Positions 16,204-24,963 of a stretch of 64,000 bases of DNA are shown here, one piece after another. The notes under the pieces were generated by a model. It ran no database searches and was not told where the DNA came from. It was given only the letters and a program-made list of their open reading frames with translations. The position numbers and the translations under genes were made by a program. Each line of letters begins with the position of its first letter. The first letter of the stretch is position 1. The DNA comes from Schaalia sp. HMT-172 (GTDB lineage: Bacteria > Actinomycetota > Actinomycetes > Actinomycetales > Actinomycetaceae), in the NCBI RefSeq assembly GCF_030644365.1, contig NZ_CP130058.1, forward strand, positions 2,356,001 through 2,420,000, read 5' to 3'.

Positions 16204-17855
16204 GTTTGGTAGTGGTGGACGGTGGTTTGTGTGCGTTCGGTCAGCCCGAGCGCCTGGGTGCGGCGGGCCTCGGCGGCCGCGAGTGCCCCGAGGCCCGGGT
16301 CGGTCGAGGTCTTGGCGGCGTTCAGGGAGCTGCGGATCTCTTCGACGTAGACGGGGGCGGAGTGTGAGCAGGGGACGGGGTCGGTCCCATCGCAGGTGGC
16401 CTGGTAGTCGTGGAACATGACAGTGGTGATGTTGTCTCCTTGCGTGGCGTAGCCGTCGAGGCCGGGGACGATGTCGCCAGAGTTTTCGTAGGAGAGAACG
16501 GGGACGTCGGTCGGGGCGATGGTGGCTGTCGGGGATCCGGCGGTGACGACGGAGACGACGTTGTAGCGGGAGCGCACGTCCGGGTCGGCGGCCAGTTGGG
16601 CGGCCATGATACCTCCTTGGGAGTGCCCGGCGAATTCGACGGCTTCGCCGGGTGCGATGCCCGCGTCCTTCATCGCCTCCTGGATGGCATAGAACTGGTC
16701 GGATGACATGCCGCCGACGCCCTGGAGGTTGGTGAGCATGTCCTGCGGCCCCTTCTGCCCGACGGCAAACGATTGGGTGCCGCGGATGTCGACGGTCCAC
16801 GAGCGCGTCTGCGTCCCGTCCTCTCCCATCGTGACGTGCTCCTCGATGGCGATCTCGCCGTTGTTGGCGTCGCCACCGTGCATGTCAACGATGTGTTCGA
16901 TGAGGTCGGCGCTGGTCGGCGCCCCCTCGTAGTGGGTGTCGGGCGCCGCATCCGGCATCGACTCCTGCGTCTCAGCCGTTCGCTGCCGAAGCTCACCTGG
17001 CCATTTCTTCAGGCCGATTCCGCCGTAGTGGACGCGCATGTCTCCGCTGGCTGACTTGACCACGACCCCGTAGCTCGCGCCGTTCTCCCGCCGACAACCG
17101 GTCCACCACGCGGCGGCGAGTGCTGCTACGCCTGAGGCCGGGGCCGTTGACGTGGAGTTGAGGTCCTGGCTGACGCCGAAGCCGAAGAATGACAGGCTAC
17201 GCGCAACGTCCCTGAATACGGGTACCGAGTTGACGTCCAGGGCGAATCGGCCGAGGTCGCGCTGGAAGCGGGCGCCCGACATGTCGTCCTTGTGCACGTA
17301 GAACAGGAGGCCGTCGATACCAGTGTTGATCAGATCCCTGTTTCCCACAAACGATGCCGCGGAAGGGTTGAGTACCGTTGGCAGCCAGGGAAGCCCCAGG
17401 TCATGTGCCGCGTCCTGCTGCCCATGAAAGACGGCGCTCGACGCCGCGCCCGCGACGCCTCCCGTGGCATAGAACCTGGCCATGCCGATCGGGGTGAGTT
17501 GCGGTCCCATCGGGCTGCCGGGGACGGCCTCCCACAGCGACGCTCCCGCCTCCGCGTCCCCGTAGGTCAGGGATGCGTCCTGGAGCTTCCACAGCAGCTC
17601 GTCGATGTGGGATTCGAGGGCGTCCAGCGCGGCCAGCGCCCCGCGGATCGCGTCGGCGAGGGCTGTGCCGGCCTGCGGGTTGGCGGGAGTGGTCGCCTCC
17701 GCCTCCCATAGGGCCGTGGTGAGGGCGCCCCGGGCGGGTTGGATGATCAACAGCTTTTTGTATGTCAGTATCGTGTGTTCGGCGCACAGCTCGTTGACGT
17801 CGACGCTGAAGGGGCCGGAGACGACGGACACGTCGCGATGGGGATCGAAGGGCAT
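16182..17855 (-). CDS. Large alpha/beta hydrolase, WXG100-linked (type VII effector-like), cluster 1
   Basis: A 557-residue protein. The first 130 residues are helical, a middle region is Ala/Gly/Ser-rich, and the C-terminal half carries a lipase-type fold. The elbow is GHSQGG (Ser412), with a likely acid in SGDIVPGLDG (Asp461) and a His in CSHSAPVY (His498). It has no signal peptide. It follows a WXG100-like gene with a short overlap, the usual arrangement for cargo secreted by ESX-type systems. The protein at 27778-29259 shares the GHSQGG / DxxPxLDG / HS order and is probably a paralogue. GGGGAG lies 9-14 bases before the ATG at 17855; an ATG at 17864 is an alternative. No secretion machinery is in the window. 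Confidence 0.75.
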   Translation of the reverse strand: MPFDPHRDVSVVSGPFSVDVNELCAEHTILTYKKLLIIQPARGALTTALWEAEATTPANPQAGTALADAIRGALAALDALESHIDELLWKLQDASLTYGDAEAGASLWEAVPGSPMGPQLTPIGMARFYATGGVAGAASSAVFHGQQDAAHDLGLPWLPTVLNPSAASFVGNRDLINTGIDGLLFYVHKDDMSGARFQRDLGRFALDVNSVPVFRDVARSLSFFGFGVSQDLNSTSTAPASGVAALAAAWWTGCRRENGASYGVVVKSASGDMRVHYGGIGLKKWPGELRQRTAETQESMPDAAPDTHYEGAPTSADLIEHIVDMHGGDANNGEIAIEEHVTMGEDGTQTRSWTVDIRGTQSFAVGQKGPQDMLTNLQGVGGMSSDQFYAIQEAMKDAGIAPGEAVEFAGHSQGGIMAAQLAADPDVRSRYNVVSVVTAGSPTATIAPTDVPVLSYENSGDIVPGLDGYATQGDNITTVMFHDYQATCDGTDPVPCSHSAPVYVEEIRSSLNAAKTSTDPGLGALAAAEARRTQALGLTERTQTTVHHYQTRRITDK

Positions 17856-17857
17856 GG

Positions 17858-18163
17858 TCACCATCTCCCCGACAGGGCCATGTCGATGCCGATCTTGCAT
17901 GAGGTCGACATGGCGCGCTGTGCGGCGGCCAGCGTCTTGGCGCATTCCGATTCGAATGAGGGGACCAGGTCCAGGGCCTGAGAGATCTCGTCGAGGACCG
18001 TGTGGGCCTGGGCGACGGCCTCGTCGCGCCTGGCCCGGTATCCATCTCCTGCGGTCCCCGTCCACTGGGGGCACGAGGCATCCGCGAGCACTGCGCGCAG
18101 GTCGTCGACGAGGCCGTGGGCGGAGTTGAGGGGCCCGGCGGGCCCGAGCGCATCGATGAGCAT
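17858..18163 (-). CDS. WXG100/ESAT-6-like small helical protein, cluster 1
   Basis: A 101-residue protein predicted to form a helical hairpin, with the turn motif W-T-G in CPQWTGTAGDGYRARRD at about residues 35-50, between two Ala-rich helices. This is the hallmark of WXG100 proteins, which dimerise and guide partners to ESX secretion. AAGGGA precedes the ATG. The stop overlaps the start region of the large hydrolase, its likely partner. Confidence 0.7.
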   Translation of the reverse strand: MLIDALGPAGPLNSAHGLVDDLRAVLADASCPQWTGTAGDGYRARRDEAVAQAHTVLDEISQALDLVPSFESECAKTLAAAQRAMSTSCKIGIDMALSGRW

Positions 18164-18249
18164 GGGGACTCCCTTCGTTGGAAGCGTTGTCGTGACAATC
18201 AAGACGCTACGCGCGAGGCCGTGGCTGGTTCTACCCGCACGGACAGCCC

Positions 18250-18315
18250 TGTGGATAGCGGGCGACACGAACTACCCCCTGTGGATAGACGCCGCCCGCG
18301 TTGGTCTGTGGATAA
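18250..18315 (-). promoter_or_regulatory. Three DnaA-box-like sequences between the WXG cluster and the methyltransferase
   Basis: TGTGGATAG (18250), TGTGGATAG (18280) and TGTGGATAA (18307) are spaced 30 and 27 bases apart, all in the same orientation. The last is a perfect complement of the DnaA box TTATCCACA. They lie in a 260-bp intergenic region that also carries both divergent promoters. Confidence 0.5.
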
Positions 18316-18423
18316 AGCGAAGTCGCCCCCCGGACGGTATCGGGCACTCCCCCGTTAGCGAACGTGAACAACTCTCTATCGAGGTGAACCACTGATGAAG
18401 GTGCACCGTTGTAGCATCGATGC

Positions 18424-19713
18424 ATGCCACTCGACTACACACGACCGCTCGCCGTAGACCTTTTTGCAGGAGCAGGAGGACTATCTCTCGGCCTCGAACA
18501 AGCCGGATACGAAATCGCGGCCGCAGTCGAGTATGATCCCATTCACGCAGCGGTCCACGAGTACAACTTCCCGTACGGAAAGACCTTCGCTCGAGATGTT
18601 ACAGGCATCACCGGCGCTGAGATTCGCATCAAATCCGAGATCGGAGACAGGGAGATTGCTCTGGTTGCCGGCGGCCCGCCATGCCAAGGGATATCCCTCA
18701 TTGGCCGCCGCGCTATCGATGATCCTCGAAACGCACTGTTGAAAGAATATGTACGTTTGGTTCTCGAACTGCAGCCCCGTCATTTCCTCATGGAAAACGT
18801 CGCGGGTCTGACTGTCGGCAAGCACCGTCACCTGCTCACAGAAGTTATCGACCTTCTGTCTGATGGGGGGTATCAGGTACTCACCCCTTATCGCGTTTTG
18901 CAGGCAGCGGACTACGGTACGCCACAATCACGTAAGCGCCTCATCCTTTTGGGCGCCCGCGAGGACGTGCCTCTACCGCACTATCCAGAACCGCTTTTCA
19001 CACCTCGACCTATTCGGAACAAGCCTCTCCCGAGCGATCCTGTGCTGCCCTTTGGCCCCTCCGTCAATGACGCGCTCTCGGATATTCCCGACGCTCACTC
19101 GATCAACGAGCTCCTCGAAGGAGACACCACGTCCGACGTTGTTTACAACACACCTTCGGACTACGCGGCAGAGCTGCGCGGCATAACAACTGCTGCGGAC
19201 GATTACTCGCACCCTCGCCGCTTTGACCATTCCGTGTTGACCTCATCGAATCGGACGAACCACACAAGCACATCAATTGAACGTTTCAATGCGACGACAC
19301 CGGGTGATGTTGAGCCCGTCTCACGTTTCCTTCGGCTAAACCCCGAGGGAATCTGCAACACGCTGCGCGCAGGAACTGCGTCTGATCGTGGGGCTTTCAC
19401 CGCACCTCGGCCGATTCATCCGACGTACCCTCGCGTCATCACTGTCCGAGAAGCGGCACGTCTTCACGGATATCCCGACTGGTTCCGGTTCCACGTCACG
19501 AAGTGGAATGGTTTCCGCGAGATCGGCAATTCGGTGCCCGCACGGCTTGGACGCGCCCTCGGCGCTGCCCTCCTACAGGCGGACAATGTCACCCCCACGC
19601 GTGGCGGGATCATCGACTTGGGCGCCCCCCAACTATTGTCTATGAACGCCAGCGAAGCAGAAAAGTACTACGGGATCAAAGAACGTGTCATCCCTCAACG
19701 CGATAGGAAATAG
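18424..19713 (+). CDS. DNA (cytosine-5) methyltransferase of a type II restriction-modification system
   Basis: A 429-residue enzyme with the C5 motifs in order: I, DLFAGAGGLSLGLEQAG (about 11-27); IV, GGPPCQGISLIGRR with the catalytic Cys (about 88-101); VI, MENVAGL; VIII, around NRTNHTST; and X, NGFREIGNSVPARLGRALG near the end. It transfers a methyl group from S-adenosylmethionine to cytosine at a site set by the region between VIII and IX. A TAGCAT hexamer ends 6 bases before the ATG (leaderless). Base composition is visibly lower in GC than neighbouring core genes, consistent with transfer. Its partner nuclease follows 3 bases later but is broken. Confidence 0.93.
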   Translation: MPLDYTRPLAVDLFAGAGGLSLGLEQAGYEIAAAVEYDPIHAAVHEYNFPYGKTFARDVTGITGAEIRIKSEIGDREIALVAGGPPCQGISLIGRRAIDDPRNALLKEYVRLVLELQPRHFLMENVAGLTVGKHRHLLTEVIDLLSDGGYQVLTPYRVLQAADYGTPQSRKRLILLGAREDVPLPHYPEPLFTPRPIRNKPLPSDPVLPFGPSVNDALSDIPDAHSINELLEGDTTSDVVYNTPSDYAAELRGITTAADDYSHPRRFDHSVLTSSNRTNHTSTSIERFNATTPGDVEPVSRFLRLNPEGICNTLRAGTASDRGAFTAPRPIHPTYPRVITVREAARLHGYPDWFRFHVTKWNGFREIGNSVPARLGRALGAALLQADNVTPTRGGIIDLGAPQLLSMNASEAEKYYGIKERVIPQRDRK

Positions 19714-19864
19714 CTGATGGTCAAAGAAGCCTCATCAGATCTGTATTCACTCATCTTGGAAAGGATCTTTTTCAAACATTTTCACGACGGCACAACATCT
19801 ATTTGGAGGAGAGAGGAGCTCCTTGAGGCAGCGAAAGAACTCGATGTTCGAGCACCCAAAAACC

Positions 19865-21314
19865 GGCTCTTCAGAGTTGAGTGTGGGTGGAGGCGTCTAG
19901 GCCTCCTGCGATGAGGAGCATTCGGAGTTGGTAGTTGGTGGGGTTGCGGTAGCCTCTGGCGGTGCGTCTGCCTAGTTCGATGATTCCGTTGATTGCTTCA
20001 GTCGGGCCGTTGCTGGCTCCGCCGGTATCGAAGTAGGCCAAGAAGGCATCCTTCCACGTGCGTAGGGTCCGACCCAGGCGAGCGATTTCGGGGATGGGAC
20101 ACCTTGGTAGGCGCTCAATAAGGCGTGTGGCCAGGTGTCGGCCTTGGGCGGGTGTGGCTTGGTGGAAGACCTCGCGGACTTGCTGGGTGAGCAGGTAGGC
20201 GACTTCAACACTGATATGCGCCTCATCTGCCACGAAGGCCTCACGGAGTCGTTCCTTTTGACGCTTCGTGAGCCGATCACGCGAGGCACGCAAAAGATTG
20301 CGGATCTGATAGAGGGGATCCCCCTTGCGTCCGCGGTGACCCAGGGTGTCTTGCTGGACGCGGCGGCGTACCTCATCGAGAGCGTCGCCAGCGAGCTTGA
20401 CGATATGGAAGGCGTCCAGCACGCTGGTTGCGTCTTGGAGCTGGTCATCGATGGCGTTCTTATATCCCTGGAAGGGATCCAGCGTCGCGATTCGCACTCC
20501 CGTGCGGAAGTCTTCGCCGCGCTCGGCCAGCCAGTTCTTGTACACGGTGCCAGACCTTCCCGGGACCAGGTCCAACAAGCGGGCCGTGGGATGATCCTCC
20601 CCTCGCGTCAGGTCCACGATGCCGGTGAGCTCACGGGGGCCCCGTCGGCGTCGGTCCTGGTGATGCCATACGTGCTCGTCAACCCCCAATACCTGCACCC
20701 CTGCGAAGCGGGCGGGGTCCTCAGATGCGGCTTGCAGACGCGGCTTGATATGGGACCACACGGTGTTCCACGTGGTTCCTAACTGGCGGGCCAGGCCAGC
20801 GATAGTGGCTCCCTCGAAGCGCAACTGTCGGATCGCCCAGCGGATCGCCCGCACACCCAGACGCGCCCGAGGTGCGCACATCGAGTGGTTCTGCTCGCTA
20901 AAGGTCGCGATCTGGCAGGTGGTTTCGCGGCATATCCAGCGTCGCTTAAACCACCGGATCCGTACTGGAACCCCTGCCCAGGGCGCGTCGATCACCTCCA
21001 CCACCACACGCCCGTGACCTTGAGCAATCACCCCACAACCCGGGCACCCCGCCAGCTGGTTGCACGACTCAACATCGAGCACCAGAGCATCTGGGGTGCG
21101 AGCCACGCTCATCAGATGGAAGCCCTCCAAACCGACGAGCAGATCACACCGATCACAACGATCAAGCGACACAGAGCAGCAGCAGGTAGGGTGAGACATT
21201 GTCGAGGTCCTTTGAAGATCGCGGGGGTTGAAGTCCGCTCATCATCAAGGACCTCGACCTCTACCCGCAACCCCCGACCAACACCCGGTCACCCACACTC
21301 AACTCGGAAGAGCC
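19865..21314 (-). mobile_element. Complete ISL3-family insertion sequence
   Basis: 1450 bp bounded by ~25-bp inverted repeats, GGCTCTTC(A/C)GAGTTGAG at the ends with a single mismatch, flanked on both sides by the 8-bp direct repeat CAAAAACC (19857-19864 and 21315-21322). Ends beginning GGCTCTT and 8-bp target duplications are typical of ISL3. The intact duplication suggests a recent insertion. Confidence 0.95.
19871..21199 (-). CDS. tnp: ISL3-family transposase
   Basis: A 442-residue transposase. The N-terminal zinc-binding region has Cys pairs (DRCDRCD, GCPGCG, and CRETTCQ). A helix-turn-helix follows (TIAGLARQLGTTWNTVWSH), then the DDE catalytic core: GVDEHVW (first Asp), LDPFQGYKNAI (second Asp) and GPTEAINGIIELGRR (Glu). 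Its stop lies inside the left inverted repeat. The reading frame is intact, so the element may still be active. Confidence 0.95.
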   Translation of the reverse strand: MSHPTCCCSVSLDRCDRCDLLVGLEGFHLMSVARTPDALVLDVESCNQLAGCPGCGVIAQGHGRVVVEVIDAPWAGVPVRIRWFKRRWICRETTCQIATFSEQNHSMCAPRARLGVRAIRWAIRQLRFEGATIAGLARQLGTTWNTVWSHIKPRLQAASEDPARFAGVQVLGVDEHVWHHQDRRRRGPRELTGIVDLTRGEDHPTARLLDLVPGRSGTVYKNWLAERGEDFRTGVRIATLDPFQGYKNAIDDQLQDATSVLDAFHIVKLAGDALDEVRRRVQQDTLGHRGRKGDPLYQIRNLLRASRDRLTKRQKERLREAFVADEAHISVEVAYLLTQQVREVFHQATPAQGRHLATRLIERLPRCPIPEIARLGRTLRTWKDAFLAYFDTGGASNGPTEAINGIIELGRRTARGYRNPTNYQLRMLLIAGGLDASTHTQL

Positions 21315-22065
21315 CAAAAACCTCGGAGATCTCGTCTATGCTTTCCGCTATCGCCGAACACTCCCTGAGAGCATACGCACGGTAGCACCGGAGGGCATGC
21401 AGTGGATTATTCGTGGAAAAGGACGAGCTGAGTACCAGTTCGAGCTCGTAAAACAACAGGTTCGAATCATTCCGAATCTTTCTCTCGCCCGCATCAAGAT
21501 TCCGGACGCGACTCCTCAGATTATTCGCTCCTCTGCACTCGGTGATGAGCAGGCACTGCTCGCCCTGGTTCGTTACAACCGTCTCATTGATATCTTCTTG
21601 GGTATCACCACCTACTCCCTCCAAAACCACTTACGCACAACAGCACCGGGTATTGGGCAAGTAGAAATTGATGAGATCTATGTTGGCGTCGACGGCGGCG
21701 GCAGACAGTACATTTTGCCGGTCCAGGCAAAGGGAGGCAAGGATGAAATTGGCGTGACACAGGCGGAACAAGACCTCGCGGTGTGCGCTGACAGGTGGCC
21801 ATCCATGATCGCTCGCCCGATTGCTGCGCAGTTTGCGGATGACGGATTGATTGCGTTGTTTGAACTCGCACTCCAGGACGGTGAGCTTCGGGTCAGGCGT
21901 GAGGAACACTATGAACTCGTCCCAGCGGATGCAATTTCGCCTGCGGACCTGCAATCGTACCGACTGAACCCCTAACCCGGCCCCGGCCTCGTGCGTTACC
22001 CACGCCACGAACCGCCGCGCGGACTCAGCGTCCCGAAGGCCCACCGTTCTGGGAAGATAGGGGGT

Positions 22066-23523
22066 ATGAGCGACACGATGACACTGTTCTCCACTGCCCA
22101 CGGCTATTCGGACTTGGCGGGCGGGGGTGAGCCGCTCAGCCCGCTGGACGGGCGCTACCGCGCGGTGGCCGCGCCGCTGGCGAACTACCTGTCCGAGGCG
22201 GGCCTGAATCGCGCGCGCGTGCACGTCGAGATCGAGTGGCTGATTTTCCTGCTCGACAACTCGGTCCTGCCGGGCGCGCCGACGCTGACAAGCGCCGAGC
22301 GCGACTACCTGCGCGCGCTGCCCCGCGATTTCGGAGCCGAGCACATCAAGCGCCTGGGCGAGTTCGAGGCCGTCACCCGCCACGACGTCAAGGCCGTCGA
22401 ATACCTGATCGGCGAATACCTGGAGGCCGCCTCCGGCAAGCTGGGCGAGGGGACGACGCTGCCGTCCCTGCGCGAGGTCGTCCACATCTTCTGCACCTCC
22501 GAGGACATCAACAACCTGGCGTACGCGCTGACGATTAAGGCGGCGACCGAGCAGGTGTGGCTGCCGTCTATCCGCGCGCTCCTGGATCGCCTGCGTGGCC
22601 TCGCCGAGGCCGGGGCGGCCATCCCGATGCTGGCGCACACGCACGGACAGCCGGCGACCCCCGTGACGATCGGCAAGGAGATGGCGGTGTTCGCGCACCG
22701 CCTGTCGCGCCAGATCAAGCGCGTCGAGGCCACGGAGTACCTGGGCAAGATCAACGGCGCGACGGGCACGTGGGCCGCGCACGTCGTGTCGGTGCCGGGC
22801 GCGGATTGGCCGACGTTGGCTCGCTCTTTCGTGGAGGGCCTGGGCCTGACGTGGAACCCGCTGACGACGCAGATCGAGTCGCACGACTGGCAGGCGGAGC
22901 TGTACTCGGACGTGGCGCGCGCGGGCCGTATCGCCCACAACCTGGCGACGGATGCGTGGACGTACATTTCGATGGATTACTTCCACCAGAACCTGGCGGC
23001 GCAGGGGTCGACGGGTTCGTCGACGATGCCGCACAAGGTGAACCCGATTCGCTTCGAGAACGCGGAGGCGAACCTGGAGGTGTCGAACGCGCTGTTGGAT
23101 TCCCTGGGTGCGACGCTGGTGACCAGCCGCATGCAGCGCGACCTGACGGATTCGACGACGCAGCGCAACGTGGGCGTCGCGTTCGGTCACGCGGTGTTGG
23201 CCTACGACAACCTGGTGCGCGGCCTGGATGGTATCGAGATCAACGCGGCTCGTATGGCCCGCGATCTGGATGCGAATTGGGCGGTGCTGGGCGAGGCCGT
23301 CCAGCAGGCGATGCGCGCCGCCGCGATCGCGGGCGCGACCGGCATGGCGAACCCGTACGAGCGCCTCAAGGAGCTGACGCGCGGCCACGAGGTGGGCGAG
23401 CGCGACATGCGTGAGTTCATCGCGGGCTTGGGTCTGCCCGCCGAGGTGGAGGAGCGCCTCCTTGCGCTGACCCCCGCGACCTACGTCGGCTTGTCCGAGC
23501 GCCTGGCGCGCTGGGAGGCCTGA
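22066..23523 (+). CDS. purB: Adenylosuccinate lyase
   Basis: A 485-residue enzyme of the fumarase/aspartase superfamily that splits adenylosuccinate and SAICAR in purine synthesis. The signature TGSSTMPHKVNPIRFENAE (about residues 312-330) contains the mobile catalytic loop serine. AHTHGQPATPVTIGKEMAVF carries the catalytic His, and SPLDGRYR near the N-terminus is typical of the E. coli-type enzyme. The ATG at 22066 matches the usual start; the upstream extension encodes an unrelated leader. It follows the broken nuclease by 90 bases, so the restriction system lies between it and effector cluster 1. A hairpin terminator follows. Confidence 0.97.
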   Translation: MSDTMTLFSTAHGYSDLAGGGEPLSPLDGRYRAVAAPLANYLSEAGLNRARVHVEIEWLIFLLDNSVLPGAPTLTSAERDYLRALPRDFGAEHIKRLGEFEAVTRHDVKAVEYLIGEYLEAASGKLGEGTTLPSLREVVHIFCTSEDINNLAYALTIKAATEQVWLPSIRALLDRLRGLAEAGAAIPMLAHTHGQPATPVTIGKEMAVFAHRLSRQIKRVEATEYLGKINGATGTWAAHVVSVPGADWPTLARSFVEGLGLTWNPLTTQIESHDWQAELYSDVARAGRIAHNLATDAWTYISMDYFHQNLAAQGSTGSSTMPHKVNPIRFENAEANLEVSNALLDSLGATLVTSRMQRDLTDSTTQRNVGVAFGHAVLAYDNLVRGLDGIEINAARMARDLDANWAVLGEAVQQAMRAAAIAGATGMANPYERLKELTRGHEVGERDMREFIAGLGLPAEVEERLLALTPATYVGLSERLARWEA

Positions 23524-23534
23524 GCTCTCTTCGC

Positions 23535-23580
23535 GAAGGGCGGCGGGTGCGCGGGTTCGCGCCTCGCCGCCCTTCCCGTT
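23535..23580 (+). terminator. Terminator after purB
   Basis: GAAGGGCGGCG (23535-23545) and CGCCGCCCTTC (23565-23575) pair perfectly over 11 bp, followed by CCGTTTCTT. It also faces the end of the minus-strand cluster. Confidence 0.75.
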
Positions 23581-23611
23581 TCTTCGCCTCCCGACGAGGC
23601 CGGGGCGGGGG

Positions 23612-24292
23612 TTACGAACCCGACTGGGCACCGCTCTGGGGCCCGGACTGGGGGTCGGCTTGGACACCAAGGGTGAGCGTGGGGACCGGGTGCAGGTCCG
23701 GGTTCGTGTTGTCGCTGACCGTCACGGGCACGCCCGGGAACGCCTCCTCCACGGAGGGTAGGACGAACTGACCGGGATCATTCAGGGGCTTATCCGTCGG
23801 CAAACACGCGGAGCGCGACCTCACGGCGATAAAGTCCTCCGAAAACTTGAACTCGACCATGCCGCCATAGTTGTCTATCAGGCGAATATCCCGAGTAGCA
23901 TCCCTGTCGATTTGCTTGTCAACCTGCACGGTCGTCGACCAATCGGGCTTGTTTTCTGTCACCAGTTTCTCGAGTTGCTCAAAGGACATCGACGGAGCCA
24001 CCGTGGTGTAGCCAACCACCCGATACCCCTGGGTATCACCACTGCCACACACTTGCACATACGGCAGGCCCATCACTGTCAACTCTCCACCGGCCTCGGC
24101 GGCCACCTGACCGGCAATCTGCGAAACCTTCGGCATCTCCTCATCAACGTACTCGTCAAGGCTCTGACGGTCGCGGAAGGGCACGCTGCCGCCGAACCAC
24201 ATCAACGTCAGCCGGCAGACAACGAGCACCGCCACCACCACGACGCACCACGCACCCACGCGTGCCGGAGTCCACTTCTTCGTCATGCTCAT
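23612..24292 (-). CDS. Membrane-anchored exported protein, cluster 2
   Basis: A 226-residue protein with one N-terminal transmembrane helix (about residues 13-32) and an extracellular domain of about 180 residues containing two cysteines (VCGSGD and SACLPTD). The tail is PQSG repeated (PQSGPQSGAQSGS). The ATG overlaps the stop of the preceding lipoprotein (ATGA). It resembles that neighbour in layout, including a similar P-L-P-S-x-E-E-x-F-P motif and the same tail, so they are probably paralogues. In such clusters this position often belongs to an accessory or immunity protein; that is inference. Confidence 0.7.
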   Translation of the reverse strand: MSMTKKWTPARVGAWCVVVVAVLVVCRLTLMWFGGSVPFRDRQSLDEYVDEEMPKVSQIAGQVAAEAGGELTVMGLPYVQVCGSGDTQGYRVVGYTTVAPSMSFEQLEKLVTENKPDWSTTVQVDKQIDRDATRDIRLIDNYGGMVEFKFSEDFIAVRSRSACLPTDKPLNDPGQFVLPSVEEAFPGVPVTVSDNTNPDLHPVPTLTLGVQADPQSGPQSGAQSGS

Positions 24293-24963
24293 TCTCCCGA
24301 CTGAGTTCCCGACTGCGGGCGCAACCCAGGATTCTCGTCGCCGTTGTCGTCGAATGCCTGCACGATTGTCAGATTCGGAAACATCTCTTCGGGGCTAGGC
24401 AGCGGATAGGACGAGAGCGGGACGTCCGGATCGAGAGGCTGGGATGGGAGCATACACCCCGAGTACAAACTAATGACAATGCTGTCCTTAGCCTCGTGAT
24501 GATAGAAACTCAGCTTATTCCCGTAGCCATCCCCGACAGTAACAGTGCGAGAGTTAAGTTTATCTCTGCGTACCGGATCCCACGAATAGCCGAAGCCGTT
24601 ACGCTGCGCACCCTCAACGACCATCCGGCGCAAATCCTCGTAATCGATCGCAGGAATAACCATCATCATCCAGTCGATATCCATGTCGGTCGTGTCCGTC
24701 GTCAAGCAACCGTCGATTCGATTCTTGCCGCTGACTCCTAGCACGCCACCGGACTCGACGACAACCTCCTCGATGATGCCAAGATACCGGGGCAGGGTAT
24801 CCCTGATGTGAACCTCCGTCGTCTGCCCCTCGGAGATCGGGATACTCCCGCTGCCGCGCCCAAAATACAGTCCAGCATCATCCGACAGCCCCGGCACACA
24901 CGCTGCCAGCAGGCAGAGCACCGACAGGGCAGGCAGACAGGACAGCACCTTCTTCCTCATCAT
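24289..24963 (-). CDS. Lipoprotein, cluster 2
   Basis: A 224-residue protein with a lipobox LLAAC at about residue 21. The mature domain has two cysteines (DGCLTTD, SGCMLPS), the motif PLPSPEEMFPNL near residue 190 and a tail PQSGTQSGE. It overlaps the DUF1023 gene upstream by 4 bases and the next membrane protein by 4 bases, so all are translationally coupled. It is likely an extracellular partner of the DUF1023 hydrolase, possibly protective. No known domain. Confidence 0.7.
   Translation of the reverse strand: MMRKKVLSCLPALSVLCLLAACVPGLSDDAGLYFGRGSGSIPISEGQTTEVHIRDTLPRYLGIIEEVVVESGGVLGVSGKNRIDGCLTTDTTDMDIDWMMMVIPAIDYEDLRRMVVEGAQRNGFGYSWDPVRRDKLNSRTVTVGDGYGNKLSFYHHEAKDSIVISLYSGCMLPSQPLDPDVPLSSYPLPSPEEMFPNLTIVQAFDDNGDENPGLRPQSGTQSGE

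Larger units (their letters stand above)
19717..21975 (+). pseudogene. Restriction endonuclease gene interrupted by an ISL3-family element
   Basis: The frame from the ATG at 19717 runs to 19864, is broken by the insertion sequence, and resumes at 21323 to a stop at 21975. Removing the element and one 8-bp target copy joins APKN to LGDLVYAFRYRRTLPES in frame, giving a 266-residue protein. The 3' part contains VEIDEIYVGVD followed by ILPVQAKGGKD, which fits a PD-(D/E)XK nuclease core (acidic residues then Q/E-x-K). It is the natural partner of the methyltransferase 3 bases upstream. The recognition site is unknown. As sequenced it cannot make the intact enzyme; the 3' piece alone could be translated from an ATG at 21397. 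Confidence 0.88.

Noticed and set aside
21631-23670. A 679-codon minus-strand frame
   Set aside because: Antisense to purB; Arg/His/Gln-rich shadow.
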